A stretch of 61,862 nt of DNA. Source: Runella sp. Its GTDB lineage: Bacteria; Bacteroidota; Bacteroidia; Cytophagales; Spirosomataceae. Location of the stretch: positions 1 through 61,862 of the forward strand of contig JALQYJ010000039.1 of the NCBI GenBank assembly GCA_023254175.1. The letters are read 5' to 3'. Below are positions 27,065 to 36,482 of the stretch, piece after piece (position 1 is the first letter of the stretch; every line of letters begins with the position of its first letter). The notes below the pieces were generated by a model. That model was not told where the DNA came from. It searched no databases and saw only the letters and a program-made list of their open reading frames with translations. The position numbers and the translations under genes are program-made.

Positions 27065-27451
27065 TTACTCCTCCACGACAATCCGCTGCGGAGTTTTACG
27101 GCTTTCTTTGAGGCCAAACTTTTCTACTTTTGGAGCCAACTCCGATTGTTTCCCCATCTTCATGTAATTGGCCTTCAAGATAGTATAACCAGCGCGTAAA
27201 TTATTAACCTCTTCGTTGGCACGGCGAAGTTGGCGCATTTGGCGTTCGGCATTGATACGGAAGAAAACCGTTATCAAGCCCAAAACCAACAAAAAAAGCG
27301 AACCGTCGATGTACTTTATAGGAAACTGCTTTTCGCCCGTTAGGCGCTCAATGTTGAACCATTGGCTCAGCCACCCCAGCACCCTGCTATTGCCCACTTT
27401 TACCTTTTTTTGCGGGCCTTTTTTTTGGTCACTAATAACGTTAACTGCCAT
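27065..27451 (-). CDS. ftsL: FtsL-like division protein
   Basis: 128 residues: basic cytoplasmic head, one membrane helix (about 51-66, GSLFLLVLGLITVFF), then a heptad-rich periplasmic coiled coil (RQMRQLRRANEEVNNLRAGY). Size, topology and position between rsmH and ftsI identify it as FtsL-like; sequence conservation in this family is low. It bridges FtsB/FtsQ and FtsI in the divisome. It starts 23 bases after rsmH ends. Confidence 0.82.
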   Translation of the reverse strand: MAVNVISDQKKGPQKKVKVGNSRVLGWLSQWFNIERLTGEKQFPIKYIDGSLFLLVLGLITVFFRINAERQMRQLRRANEEVNNLRAGYTILKANYMKMGKQSELAPKVEKFGLKESRKTPQRIVVEE

Positions 27452-27474
27452 GATGGATTAGAATAGTTTTTGTT

Positions 27475-28377
27475 TTATAGCTTTTCGGCCACCCGCAATT
27501 TTGCACTGCGCGCGCGCGAATTTTGAGCAACTTCTTCGGGGGTAGCTTCAATAGGCTTGCGGGTAATCGACTGGAGTGGCTTGAGATCATTGCCAAAAAA
27601 GTCTTTTTCTACTTCGCCAAAAAACTTCCCTTTGGCAATGAAGTTTTTCACTAAACGGTCTTCTAACGAATGATAAGACATCACCACCAAGCGCCCCTGA
27701 GAGCGAAGTACGTCGGCCGATTGGGTCAAAAACTCTTGCAGAGCGCCCATTTCATCGTTTACTTCAATCCGTAATGCCTGAAACACCTGAGCAAAATACT
27801 TATTTTCTTTTCCGCGAGGAGCATAGCGTTGCAACGCCGCTTTCAAGTCGCTGACGGTGTCTATGGGCCGATTGGCACGCGCAGCCACGATAGCTTGTGC
27901 TGCCGTTTTGGCGTTTTGCAATTCGCCGTACATCCCCAAAATCCGATGAAGCTGTTCGATACTGTACGTTTCCAAAACATCACGAGCGGCAGTACCCGTT
28001 CGAGGGTTCATGCGCATATCCAACGAAGCCTCGAAGCGCGTCGAAAAACCTCGTTCTGGCGTGTCAAATTGGTGCGAAGACACTCCTAAATCGCCCAAAA
28101 TACCATCTACTTGCTTAACGCCGTGCAAACGAAGGTATTTTTGAAGGTAACGAAAATTAGCATCCACAAACGTTAATCGCTTATCGTTGATAGCCTCGGC
28201 ATTGGCTCGGGCGTCGGGGTCTTGGTCAAAGGCAAACAAGCGGCCTTTTTCACCCAAACGCGCCAAGATAGCCTTTGAGTGACCTCCACCGCCAAACGTC
28301 ACATCTACATACACGCCTTCGGGCTGTATGTCTAATCCATCTAAACACTCTTCCAATAAAACTGGGTTATGATACAT
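27475..28377 (-). CDS. rsmH: 16S rRNA (cytosine1402-N4)-methyltransferase
   Basis: Methylates C1402 of 16S rRNA. 300 residues from ATG 28377; MYHNPVLLEECLDGL is the canonical start, so the 22-residue upstream extension is rejected. SAM-binding motif VDVTFGGGGHSKAIL, then DGILGDLGVSSHQFD, MRMNPRTG, and the C-terminal VVMSYHSLEDRLVKNF and NSRARSAKLRVAE. It heads a shortened dcw cluster. The usual upstream gene mraZ is missing; a divergent LytS/LytR pair lies there instead. Confidence 0.94.
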   Translation of the reverse strand: MYHNPVLLEECLDGLDIQPEGVYVDVTFGGGGHSKAILARLGEKGRLFAFDQDPDARANAEAINDKRLTFVDANFRYLQKYLRLHGVKQVDGILGDLGVSSHQFDTPERGFSTRFEASLDMRMNPRTGTAARDVLETYSIEQLHRILGMYGELQNAKTAAQAIVAARANRPIDTVSDLKAALQRYAPRGKENKYFAQVFQALRIEVNDEMGALQEFLTQSADVLRSQGRLVVMSYHSLEDRLVKNFIAKGKFFGEVEKDFFGNDLKPLQSITRKPIEATPEEVAQNSRARSAKLRVAEKL

Positions 28378-28404
28378 CTGATTTTTGCTAGTTGCCTTTG
28401 CGTT

Positions 28405-28420
28405 TTCACGCGTGCGTGAA
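28405..28420. promoter_or_regulatory. Palindrome in the rsmH leader
   Basis: TTCACGC-GT-GCGTGAA, a perfect 7-bp inverted repeat, lies between the -7 box (28432-28439) and the rsmH start (28377). It could be an operator or an mRNA hairpin controlling the division cluster. Confidence 0.5.
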
Positions 28421-28431
28421 TCGCTCCGCCA

Positions 28432-28439
28432 CAAATTTA
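28432..28439 (-). promoter_or_regulatory. -7 promoter box (TAAATTTG) for rsmH-ftsL-ftsI
   Basis: Minus-strand match to TAnnTTTG, 55 bases upstream of the rsmH start. Confidence 0.45.
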
Positions 28440-28524
28440 ACAACTTGTTGAGAAGAGGGATAACGATTAAACTTTCTTTTTTCTAGAAAAGTATACTTCT
28501 TTCCTGCTACCGAACTTTCTTTTT

Positions 28525-28635
28525 ATGCTAACACCTCACGTCATCAAGCCGTTGATTGCCAAAGAATCAGGTTTGTATTTTATCGGTAAATTTTCAAAAA
28601 CTGCCGATTATCCCCTTGGTTGTTTTTATTTTTAA
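28525..28635 (+). CDS. Possible 36-residue leader or chance reading frame
   Basis: ATG at 28525, TAA at 28633; sequence MLTPHVIKPLIAKESG and onward. It ends 33 bases before the lytS-like start on the same strand. No family recognised. It could be a short upstream peptide or simply open by chance. Confidence 0.2.
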   Translation: MLTPHVIKPLIAKESGLYFIGKFSKTADYPLGCFYF

Positions 28636-28668
28636 GTAAGATTGCTCCATCATACTGTTAAGAACTAC

Positions 28669-29790
28669 ATGTTACTCAATCCGAATAGAAAAAACCTGCC
28701 CCTTGTCATTCACTTATTGGCATGGGCACTCATATCGGGATTAGTATTGATGCCTCCGTTTGGGGGGCGCATTACGGTCCCCGATGAATACTGGATTAAA
28801 CAATGGGTGCTTTTGGCAATGCTTATTGGAAGCTTTTATCTAAATGCCAAGGTACTCATTCCCAAACTACTTTTTAAGAACCACACCTTGTGGTATGTGG
28901 CTTCCATTGCGACGGTGGTATTCGTCATTTACTGGACCATCCAAGGGGTAGAATCGTGGTTACATCTGCCCGAATTGTGGCACAAAGCCGTTCGCCCTGA
29001 CAAAAAATGGGACGGCGGTGGGCGTGGGCGTCGCTTTGATTCGTTTACGCTTCTTTATTCGTTATTGTCGCTGGGAGCAAGTACAAGCTTGACGATGGTT
29101 CAAAAGTGGCAAAAAGACGCGCGGATTCGTGAACAACTCGAACAAGAAAAACTTACTTCAGAGTTATCTTTTTTGAAGGCTCAGATTAACCCCCACTTTT
29201 TTTTCAACACTCTCAATAACATCTATGCGTTGACCATGCTCGACGTAGAACACGCCCGTGAGGCCCTTCATCGGCTTTCGCGCATGATGCGGTATGTGTT
29301 GTACGAGACCCAAGAAGGAACCGTTCGGTTGAGCCAAGAAATTGCATTTTTGCAGGACTACATCCAGCTCATGCAGTTGCGTTTAACAGATAAAGTAAAA
29401 GTAACTTTCGAAAAGCCTGAGCCGTACCACGATGTATCGATTGCCCCCATGCTTTTGTTGCCTTTTTTAGAAAATGCGTTCAAACATGGCGTCAGCGCTA
29501 CCCAACCCAGCGAAATTTTTGTAGGTTTGAAACAAGAAGGCGCTGCCTTACGAGTAGAAGTAAAAAATACCCTATTTTCGGGAAAAGGGCCTACGTTGGA
29601 CGAAAGTAACGGGATTGGGCTAGTAAATACGCGACGCCGTTTAGATTTACTTTATCCGAATCAATACCGCCTAAATATTACCGAACAAACTCCTTCCAAC
29701 GAGTACTTGGTGGTATTGGTACTTCAAACACCCCACATAAAGTCATCTACCCAAACTCCTCATTATGAACCTGAACTGCATAGCCGTTGA
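28669..29790 (+). CDS. LytS/YehU-type sensor histidine kinase
   Basis: 373 residues from ATG 28669 (a TTG nine codons upstream is also open). About four N-terminal membrane helices (residues 10-145), a short coiled coil, then the His_kinase domain (PF06580 type): phosphoacceptor region FLKAQINPHFFFNTLNNIYA and ATPase motifs LPFLENAFKHG and NGIGLVNTRRRLDLLYP. It overlaps its response regulator by 26 bases, so the two are coupled. The signal sensed is unknown. It is divergent from rsmH. Confidence 0.9.
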   Translation: MLLNPNRKNLPLVIHLLAWALISGLVLMPPFGGRITVPDEYWIKQWVLLAMLIGSFYLNAKVLIPKLLFKNHTLWYVASIATVVFVIYWTIQGVESWLHLPELWHKAVRPDKKWDGGGRGRRFDSFTLLYSLLSLGASTSLTMVQKWQKDARIREQLEQEKLTSELSFLKAQINPHFFFNTLNNIYALTMLDVEHAREALHRLSRMMRYVLYETQEGTVRLSQEIAFLQDYIQLMQLRLTDKVKVTFEKPEPYHDVSIAPMLLLPFLENAFKHGVSATQPSEIFVGLKQEGAALRVEVKNTLFSGKGPTLDESNGIGLVNTRRRLDLLYPNQYRLNITEQTPSNEYLVVLVLQTPHIKSSTQTPHYEPELHSR

Positions 29791-30511
29791 TGACGAACCT
29801 CTCGCGTTGGGATTGGTCAGTGTCTTTATCGAAAAAACCCCTTTTCTCAACCTTTTAGGCAAATATTCCAGTGCGGTTGAAGCACTTCAAGGGCTACATG
29901 ACCAAAAAGTTGACCTCATTTTTTTGGACATCCAAATGCCCGATTTAACGGGTATTGAGCTTGCACGAGTGTTGGGACAAGCCCAGCAAAGCAGCATCGG
30001 CCCTCGCATTATTTTTACGACAGCCTTCAACAATTTTGCTATCGAAGGCTATAAAGTAGATGCGTTGGATTATTTGCTTAAACCTTTCAATTACGAAGAG
30101 TTTCTTCGGGCAGCCAACAAAGCTAAAGCCTATTTTGAACTAATCAATCGCCCTGCCGCGGCACCGACTCCGCCTGCCGACAAGCCTGAAGAAGATTCGC
30201 TCTTTCTAAAGGTTGAATATCAGCTGGTTCGGATAGCTTTTAAAGACGTTTTGTACATCGAAGGGCTGAAAGACTACGTCAAAGTTCATCTTCAGGGGAG
30301 CACTAAACCCATTTTGTCGCTCACGAGCCTTAAAGCACTAGAAGACAAACTTCCTGCCCGCAAGTTTATGCGGGTACATCGGTCGTTTATCGTTTCATTG
30401 GACAAAATCTCCAGCCTTACCCGAAACAGCATTCAAATTGGCACCGTAACTATCCCCGTCAGTGACCAGTACAAAGATGCCTTTAATGTTTTTTTGAGCA
30501 AATGGACGTAG
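29765..30511 (+). CDS. LytTR family response regulator
   Basis: 248 residues. Receiver domain with acidic pocket AVDDEP, phosphoacceptor Asp in LIFLDIQMPDLTG and the conserved Lys in LLKPFNYEEF; the LytTR DNA-binding domain follows a Pro/Ala-rich linker (about residues 130-248, KDVLYIEGLKDYVKVH, FMRVHRSFIVSLDKI). It pairs with the overlapping upstream kinase. Targets are unknown. It converges on the sialidase gene with only 10 bases between. Confidence 0.92.
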   Translation: MNLNCIAVDDEPLALGLVSVFIEKTPFLNLLGKYSSAVEALQGLHDQKVDLIFLDIQMPDLTGIELARVLGQAQQSSIGPRIIFTTAFNNFAIEGYKVDALDYLLKPFNYEEFLRAANKAKAYFELINRPAAAPTPPADKPEEDSLFLKVEYQLVRIAFKDVLYIEGLKDYVKVHLQGSTKPILSLTSLKALEDKLPARKFMRVHRSFIVSLDKISSLTRNSIQIGTVTIPVSDQYKDAFNVFLSKWT

Positions 30512-30521
30512 CTAAGCTCGG

Positions 30522-31634
30522 TTACTTAAAATCGTCAAATGATAGCTCTTTAAAAACGATGCTTTCGTAGGGACTTTTCTTTCCCGCTTCATAAAAACAC
30601 GCTAAGTTTCCATTGGGGAGTATAGCTAAGTTAGAATAAGCCGAAGGGCCTTCATAAACTACTTGGCTTTGCTTCCACGACTTTCCTTGGTCGTACGAAA
30701 GTCGCACCGTTAGATTGACCCGTGTTTTTTGATGGGCAGGATTAGAAAAGGCTAAAAAAGGTTTTCTCCCTTTTTTGCCGTACCAAAGCAAACTTGCTTG
30801 GCAAACAGGTTCAATCAGGGTAGTGTCTCGTTGCAGTTCTGACCACGTTACACCACCGTCTTTGCTCATTGCAACCTGGCGCACCCGCACCGACGTATAA
30901 TTACGCATATTAAGCATCAACGTTCCTTTGGGCAACTCGGCCACACTGCACTCATTTACTTGGTCGGAAGGCGTAGTTCCTCCCAACTTCCACGTCTGCC
31001 CTCCATCGTCGGAATAAATACTGTGCGAAAAATATTTTTTGGTATTGGCCTCAATGTGGTCGCAAGGAATCACCAATCGTCCTCTGTATTTTTTGGACTG
31101 CATCTGAATCCCGTTGCAAGGGCCTGTTGCGTACCACGTCCAATTGGGAAGTTTTACATCTGAGGTAATTTCACTAGCTTTCGACCAACTTACCCCATCG
31201 TCGCTGGACGAAAGCACAAAAATACGACGCGTATCTTTACTGATTTGGTCGATGATTTGCTTTTCGTGGTCGCTGCCCAGGTTCCACGTTGAGAGTAGTA
31301 CGATGTTTCCAGTTTTTTGGTCCACCACGGGAGCGGGATTTCCACACGTATTATCGGCGTCGTCCCAAACAATACTCATTTCAGACCACGTTTTACCGCC
31401 ATCCTTAGAGCGTTTTAGTACCAAATCAATATCGCCCGCGTCGTTGCATCCCTTTCTACGAGCTTCTGCAAAAGCTAGCAGCGTTCCCTTTGGGGTCGTT
31501 ACCATAGCAGGAATACGAAAGCATTGATAGCCGTTGTCGCCTGCTTTAAAAAGGGCGTTTCCTTCTTGCCCAAAAGCTGAGAAAGAAACCATAATTACCA
31601 AGCTTATGCCTAGCCGTTTTAACAAATTAATCAT
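30522..31634 (-). CDS. nanH: Exo-alpha-sialidase (GH33)
   Basis: Removes terminal sialic acid from glycoconjugates. 370 residues with a signal peptide (MINLLKRLGISLVIMVSFSAFGQ). FRIP motif at residues 39-42 (arginine of the triad), the acidic region AGDIDLVLKRS and five Asp boxes: SKDGGKTW, SSDDGVSW, SDDGGQTW, SKDGGVTW, SYDQGKSW. The PSAYSNLAIL segment carries the likely nucleophilic Tyr. Last gene of a nanA-nanM-nanH operon, overlapping the kelch gene by 8 bases. Confidence 0.9.
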   Translation of the reverse strand: MINLLKRLGISLVIMVSFSAFGQEGNALFKAGDNGYQCFRIPAMVTTPKGTLLAFAEARRKGCNDAGDIDLVLKRSKDGGKTWSEMSIVWDDADNTCGNPAPVVDQKTGNIVLLSTWNLGSDHEKQIIDQISKDTRRIFVLSSSDDGVSWSKASEITSDVKLPNWTWYATGPCNGIQMQSKKYRGRLVIPCDHIEANTKKYFSHSIYSDDGGQTWKLGGTTPSDQVNECSVAELPKGTLMLNMRNYTSVRVRQVAMSKDGGVTWSELQRDTTLIEPVCQASLLWYGKKGRKPFLAFSNPAHQKTRVNLTVRLSYDQGKSWKQSQVVYEGPSAYSNLAILPNGNLACFYEAGKKSPYESIVFKELSFDDFK

Positions 31635-32754
31635 GATATAATAAAAATGGTCGTTTTAACCATATTACCCGTGGCGTGCGAGTACCTGGGCGTGCTTCTC
31701 CACCAGGAAGGACATAATTTCCCCTCCAAGGGACCAACGAGGTGGTTACGGGTAGATACGTACTTTCGTTGGGGTGAGTATTGGCATCTGAGCGAATATT
31801 GATGGGGAAAGAAGCCAGCGTTTCCCAACGATTTGTTACAATCGAAAACTCCAATACATCCGTACTAAACCCTGGATGCTTGTCTTTGAGGACGTGAGTT
31901 TGGCTGACCCACTCGCCCGTATCTCCTCCCAATACTACGACTTTATTTCCCACAACTAGCGCTGGGCTAGCCGCCGCCACGGTGGCACGAGGTAAGTCAG
32001 ATAAACGCTCCCATTGCCGTTTTACGGGGTCAAAACGGTATATTTCTTTCAAATATACCCGACTAACCACACCTGCAGCTTTGTCGTGAATCAATGCTGC
32101 TCCCGATATTAAATAAAACTTCCCTTCCGCAATGGCTGCTACACTGAGCATTCGTCCCTCTCCTTCCCAAGTCGGCAAGGCTTTCCAAACGCGCGGTGAC
32201 GCGGCTAAGTCCAAGGCATAAAATTTCTTGAGCGCTTCGGGTGAATTAGGCATTTCTAAGCCTCCTGCAACGTACACTACATCTCCTATCAAAGCTCCAC
32301 AGGCATTGGCTATTGTACATGGAAAATCGGGTAATGCTTCGAATGCTATTTGACTATTTTTCCAGCGCATCAGAAACGCCTCTGCCGTATGCCCCGACTG
32401 ATTGCTTCCACCCACGCACACCACGGCATCGCGCCACGATGCTGTCACGGCATATCCCAACGGGCAAGGAAGTACACCTACTTTTTTCCACTGACTTTGA
32501 GGCGTTTCAAGTAAATAAATAGCGTCGTACCACGTTTTGGCTGCCCCAGTCCAAGGGCGGCCGCCGTTGGGAAAATTACTTCCTCCTGCCACCAACAACC
32601 CTCCATTAGAAACCCCTGCAAGTGACCCTGCAAACCCATCTCTATCTGGAATGGGCGGTAGGTTTTCTACTATCATACGTTTTTGCGCAAACAGAAGATT
32701 TACCGTAACAAAAACGGCTATAAAAAACAGGAAACTACGCTTTACTAGGTACAT
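31627..32754 (-). CDS. nanM: Kelch-repeat N-acetylneuraminate epimerase-like protein
   Basis: 375 residues; signal peptide (about 1-23, ending LLFAQ) then a six-bladed kelch propeller with repeated VAGG, VGGS, VAGG, ISGA, LGGD motifs and PGGEARPGTRTP near the end, a pattern shared with NanM. NanM converts alpha to beta sialic acid released by sialidase, in the periplasm. The position between nanA and nanH supports this. It overlaps nanA by 20 bases and nanH by 8. The symbol is by homology and context. Confidence 0.8.
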   Translation of the reverse strand: MYLVKRSFLFFIAVFVTVNLLFAQKRMIVENLPPIPDRDGFAGSLAGVSNGGLLVAGGSNFPNGGRPWTGAAKTWYDAIYLLETPQSQWKKVGVLPCPLGYAVTASWRDAVVCVGGSNQSGHTAEAFLMRWKNSQIAFEALPDFPCTIANACGALIGDVVYVAGGLEMPNSPEALKKFYALDLAASPRVWKALPTWEGEGRMLSVAAIAEGKFYLISGAALIHDKAAGVVSRVYLKEIYRFDPVKRQWERLSDLPRATVAAASPALVVGNKVVVLGGDTGEWVSQTHVLKDKHPGFSTDVLEFSIVTNRWETLASFPINIRSDANTHPNESTYLPVTTSLVPWRGNYVLPGGEARPGTRTPRVIWLKRPFLLYHD

Positions 32755-33694
32755 CTGTCAATGGAAAACGATCCGATTTCGCACTTCGAAGGGCTTCCCA
32801 AAACCCTATATTTTCTAAGTCATTTTGTAGGGCTTCATACTGATGTTGAGTCAGAGTTATTAACGGTAAGCGGCATCCTCCTACCTCATACCCCAACATT
32901 TTCATAATGGCTTTTTGAGCAGGAATGGGGGGGTACTTTACAAAAGCACGCACCATGTCAATCAGCAAATTCATAGTGGCGCGAGCCTTTTCATGTTGCC
33001 CTTGCTCAAAATCACGCATCACACTCAAATACAAAGGCGCTGCAAAATTGTAAGTACTACCAATTGCAGCTTTCGCACCCGCAGCCAAGGCTGAAAGTAA
33101 CATTTCGTCGAATCCAAACAAAATATTGAAGCGATGTCCAAAATGATGAACACAGGCTTGGTACTCCCAAATCGTGTTGGCAGTGTATTTAATCCCGTGC
33201 AAATTAGGAATTTGTGCCTCTGCCAGCTCCAAAAATCTCAACATATCCATTCCTATGCCTGTCAAAACTGGGACATGGTAATAGTAAAAAGGGAGGGTAG
33301 GCGCTGCTGCTGCAATCTCAGCCATGCAGTCCACTAAATTTTCAACTGACGAAGGTTTGAAATAAAATGCTGCTACTGCCGACGCCGCATCAGCCCCAAT
33401 TTCATACGCGTGTTGCATCAATATCTTCGACTCTGCAATGCTAGAATGCCCTACGTGTACCCATATTTGAAGTCGTTTGTTGGCTGCTTTGACAAACGCC
33501 TCCGCCACCATCATACGCTCCTGTAGGGTGAGATTAGGGCCTTCGCCGTTGGAGCCGCACACAAACGCGCCCGTTACACCATCAGCAATGAGATTATCAA
33601 CCAAAGCCGGTACTAAATCGAGATGTAAACTTCCGTCGGGAAAAAGCGGGGTAAATGGAGCGGAGAAAAGCCCCTTTATGGGTTTTAGTTGCAT
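32735..33694 (-). CDS. nanA: N-acetylneuraminate lyase (DHDPS family)
   Basis: Splits sialic acid into N-acetylmannosamine and pyruvate. 319 residues, TIM barrel. The Schiff-base lysine is in HGIKYTA (Lys169), the catalytic Tyr in FYYYHVP (137-139), and the substrate carboxylate loop reads GSNGEG in place of GSTGE. Context (sialidase and NanM-like neighbours) separates it from dihydrodipicolinate synthase. First gene of the operon, with a TATTTTTG box and a palindrome directly upstream. The C-terminus overlaps the kelch gene. Confidence 0.88.
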   Translation of the reverse strand: MQLKPIKGLFSAPFTPLFPDGSLHLDLVPALVDNLIADGVTGAFVCGSNGEGPNLTLQERMMVAEAFVKAANKRLQIWVHVGHSSIAESKILMQHAYEIGADAASAVAAFYFKPSSVENLVDCMAEIAAAAPTLPFYYYHVPVLTGIGMDMLRFLELAEAQIPNLHGIKYTANTIWEYQACVHHFGHRFNILFGFDEMLLSALAAGAKAAIGSTYNFAAPLYLSVMRDFEQGQHEKARATMNLLIDMVRAFVKYPPIPAQKAIMKMLGYEVGGCRLPLITLTQHQYEALQNDLENIGFWEALRSAKSDRFPLTDVPSKA

Positions 33695-33709
33695 TTCCGA
33701 ATTATTACA

Positions 33710-33721
33710 TATTACGTAATA
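33710..33721. promoter_or_regulatory. Candidate operator of the nan operon (TATTACGTAATA)
   Basis: Perfect 12-bp palindrome one base downstream of the -7 box on the minus strand and 16 bases before nanA, so it covers the expected transcription start. The position suits a repressor. No regulator gene for it is in the window. Confidence 0.5.
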
Positions 33722-33722
33722 G

Positions 33723-33730
33723 CAAAAATA
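33723..33730 (-). promoter_or_regulatory. -7 promoter box (TATTTTTG) for the nan operon
   Basis: Minus-strand match to TAnnTTTG, 29 bases upstream of nanA. Confidence 0.5.
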
Positions 33731-33871
33731 TAAAACCCGTACGTACCGTCTCTAAAATATGCAAAAAACTTTTAGCGTTGGCTTTGCACCCAAGTACAAA
33801 GCATTGAAAAGAGGACTTAGTCATTGATACTTTTATAACAATGACCAAGTCCCCCTTAAATAGTTACACCC

Positions 33872-36343
33872 TTATTTTACGCTCAGTAAATACGTTTTAT
33901 TTTTCTGCGTTTTTAATTGCAACACGTACCCATCGGTAGTTTTCTTGGAAGAGGTTTTAGTGCCCTGTACAGTCACAGGCTTATTAGTAAGAAGACGCAG
34001 TTCTTCGCCATTTATCGATTTGATTTGGGCATGAGTCAGTGTATTTTTTTCCCATTGCATCGACACTTCAAACCCTCCGCGCCCACGTAAACCACTGACT
34101 TTGCCCGATGGCCAATTGGTAGGTATCGCAGGCAATAGGTGCAGTTTATCTTGATGACTTTGGAGAAGCATTTCGGCCATGCCCGCTGTTCCTGCAAAAT
34201 TACCGTCTATCTGAAAAGGTGGGTGAGCGTCGAATAAGTTAGGGTATGTTCCTCCGCCACGACTCATGATAGTCCCTGTTTCATTCGTGTATTTTAATAA
34301 TTCCCGAACCAATGTATAGGCATGATTACCGTCCTGCAATCGAGTCCAAAAGTTGATTTTCCAGCCTTTACTCCAGCCCGTTCCTTCGTCGCCTCGTAAT
34401 TCTAAAGTCCTTTTAGCTGCATTGAAAAACTCAGGTGTTTCTTTCGTAATTTGACGCCCAGGATGTAAGCCAAACAGATGCGAAACGTGACGATGGTACG
34501 GGTCTGTCTCTTTGAAGTCTTTCGACCACTCTAGCAACTGACCTTTGCTACCAATCTGCAACGGCAACAGCTTGTTTCGCTTGGTAATCAGTAACTCTCT
34601 AAATTCTTTATCTTGGCCTAACACCGTTGAGGCATCAATGAGGTTGGTAAACAAATCCCAGATAATCGACATATCCATCGTAGTTCCTACTGATACTCCT
34701 TGCTGCTTGCCAGCTGCATCAAAAAACTTATTTTCAGGCGTGGTAGAAGGAGCCGTTACGAGGTAGCCGTCTTTGGTTGTCACCAACCAATCAAGAGTAA
34801 AAAGAGCGGCTTCCTTCATGACAGGGTACGCTTTTTCGGCCAAAAACTTTTTGTCGCCCGTAAACCTGTAATGCTCCCACAAATGTTGGCATAACCAATT
34901 CCCTCCCATGGGCCAGTTGGCCCAGACAGGGTCACCTGCACCTACGTCGCCCACGGCATTGCTCAACGCCCAAATGTCGGAATTATGGTTCGCTACCCAT
35001 CCTTTGGCGCGGTAATAATCGTAGGCTGTTTCGTGACCTGTTTTGGCCAAATGTTGAATCCAGTCTAACAGTGGCTGATGCATCTCCGACAAGTTAGTCA
35101 CCTCCGCAGGCCAGTAATTCATTTCGGTGTTTATATTGATGGTATAGTTCGAACTCCAAGGAGCGCGAAGCTCTTTGTTCCAGATTCCTTGCAAGTTGGC
35201 AGGAGGCCCACCAGGGCGCGACGATGAAATCAACAAATAGCGACCGTACTGAAAATAAAGCACTTCCAAGGCAGGATTGTAACGCCCATCGGTATATTGC
35301 TTGAGTTGTTCGTCGGTTGGAACGGGAGAGGTATTGGCATTCAACGTGTCTTTAATCGTCAGTTGGCAACGGTTAAAATACGATTGATACTCGCTCTGAT
35401 GTTGTTTCAATAAGGTCGTATAAGGCTGTGATAAGGCTTTGGTAAGGAAACTCGCCGCCAGCTGTTTTTCGTCTTTCCCGTCTTTATCAGGGCATTTATC
35501 ATACCCATTAAAACTAGTAGCAGCCACGATATATAAAACTACTTCACTGGCTTTGTCAATGTGAATACCTGCGGTATCGGTTTTCACCGTACCATCTTTA
35601 GCTACGGCCTTGATTCGGTACTGAAAACGCATTCCGTTGCAGCCTTGAGTGTCTTCATAAATAATGGGTTGGCGACCTTTGGGGTTATAATAGGACGGGT
35701 CTACTTTCGCAGGGGCTTTTCCGTTGACTACCAGTTCGGTGTTATTCAGCGGTTGTTTTTGGATACGTAGCTGCGAGCGCGTGCTAATATCGAGGTTTAG
35801 TTGTTTCGATTTATTTGCGCTCAAACGTACTACAAACACGTTAGCTGGTGCCGAAATGAAACCCTCCCGTACGTAAGTAACCCCGTCCAAAGAGAAACGG
35901 GTGGTGGAAATGGCTTTTGAAATATCGAGGTCGCGGTAGTATCCGCTTGGAGTTCCGCTCGTAAAACGGTGTTTTATCATCAAATCAGCCAAAGGCAAAT
36001 ACGACTCCGTATACAGGCCCTGCATTTTTTTGGTAAGTTCATTGGCCTTCGAATAATCCTCTTTTTCCAGCAATGCCTCGCGAATGACGCTGAGGTATTG
36101 GTGGGCGTCGGGGTTTACGTTTTTTTTGAGCGGCCCACCCGACCACAGCGTCGATTCGTTCAACTGTATTAATTCTTCGTTAACTCCCCCAAACACCATC
36201 GCACCGATACGACCATTGCCCAGAGGAAGCGCTTCTACCCAGTGTTCGGCAGGTTTAGCGTACCATAAGCGTTGAGTTGCTTGTCCATGCGAATGAAATA
36301 CCGAAAACGACAAAAAAAATAGAGTTGATAATAACCGATTCAT
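33872..36343 (-). CDS. GH95 alpha-L-fucosidase
   Basis: Inverting glycosidase removing alpha-1,2-linked fucose; 823 residues from ATG 36343, with signal peptide ending SHGQA. N-terminal beta-sandwich ([30 protein letters not shown]), then an (alpha/alpha)6 barrel ([44 protein letters not shown]) and the C-terminal [20 protein letters not shown]. Full family length. It lies just upstream of the nan operon on the same strand and is divergent from an AraC regulator that probably controls it. Together with the sialidase it can strip capping sugars of mucin-like or milk-type glycans. Confidence 0.92.
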   Translation of the reverse strand: MNRLLSTLFFLSFSVFHSHGQATQRLWYAKPAEHWVEALPLGNGRIGAMVFGGVNEELIQLNESTLWSGGPLKKNVNPDAHQYLSVIREALLEKEDYSKANELTKKMQGLYTESYLPLADLMIKHRFTSGTPSGYYRDLDISKAISTTRFSLDGVTYVREGFISAPANVFVVRLSANKSKQLNLDISTRSQLRIQKQPLNNTELVVNGKAPAKVDPSYYNPKGRQPIIYEDTQGCNGMRFQYRIKAVAKDGTVKTDTAGIHIDKASEVVLYIVAATSFNGYDKCPDKDGKDEKQLAASFLTKALSQPYTTLLKQHQSEYQSYFNRCQLTIKDTLNANTSPVPTDEQLKQYTDGRYNPALEVLYFQYGRYLLISSSRPGGPPANLQGIWNKELRAPWSSNYTININTEMNYWPAEVTNLSEMHQPLLDWIQHLAKTGHETAYDYYRAKGWVANHNSDIWALSNAVGDVGAGDPVWANWPMGGNWLCQHLWEHYRFTGDKKFLAEKAYPVMKEAALFTLDWLVTTKDGYLVTAPSTTPENKFFDAAGKQQGVSVGTTMDMSIIWDLFTNLIDASTVLGQDKEFRELLITKRNKLLPLQIGSKGQLLEWSKDFKETDPYHRHVSHLFGLHPGRQITKETPEFFNAAKRTLELRGDEGTGWSKGWKINFWTRLQDGNHAYTLVRELLKYTNETGTIMSRGGGTYPNLFDAHPPFQIDGNFAGTAGMAEMLLQSHQDKLHLLPAIPTNWPSGKVSGLRGRGGFEVSMQWEKNTLTHAQIKSINGEELRLLTNKPVTVQGTKTSSKKTTDGYVLQLKTQKNKTYLLSVK

Positions 36344-36482
36344 AGTGAGCAAAAAATACGTTTTATCTCTACAAAGTAATGGTATTTTTTATCTACTATA
36401 AATTAGGAAATTATCAAGATTATAAGCTATTTTAGCTACATATACCTATATAATGTTCTATCTGTAGTTAATTTTTTTCAAA

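Noticed and set aside
32735-33694. Dihydrodipicolinate synthase (dapA) as identity of the aldolase
   Set aside because: Operon partners (NanM-like and sialidase) and the YYYHVP/GIKYTA motifs fit N-acetylneuraminate lyase better.
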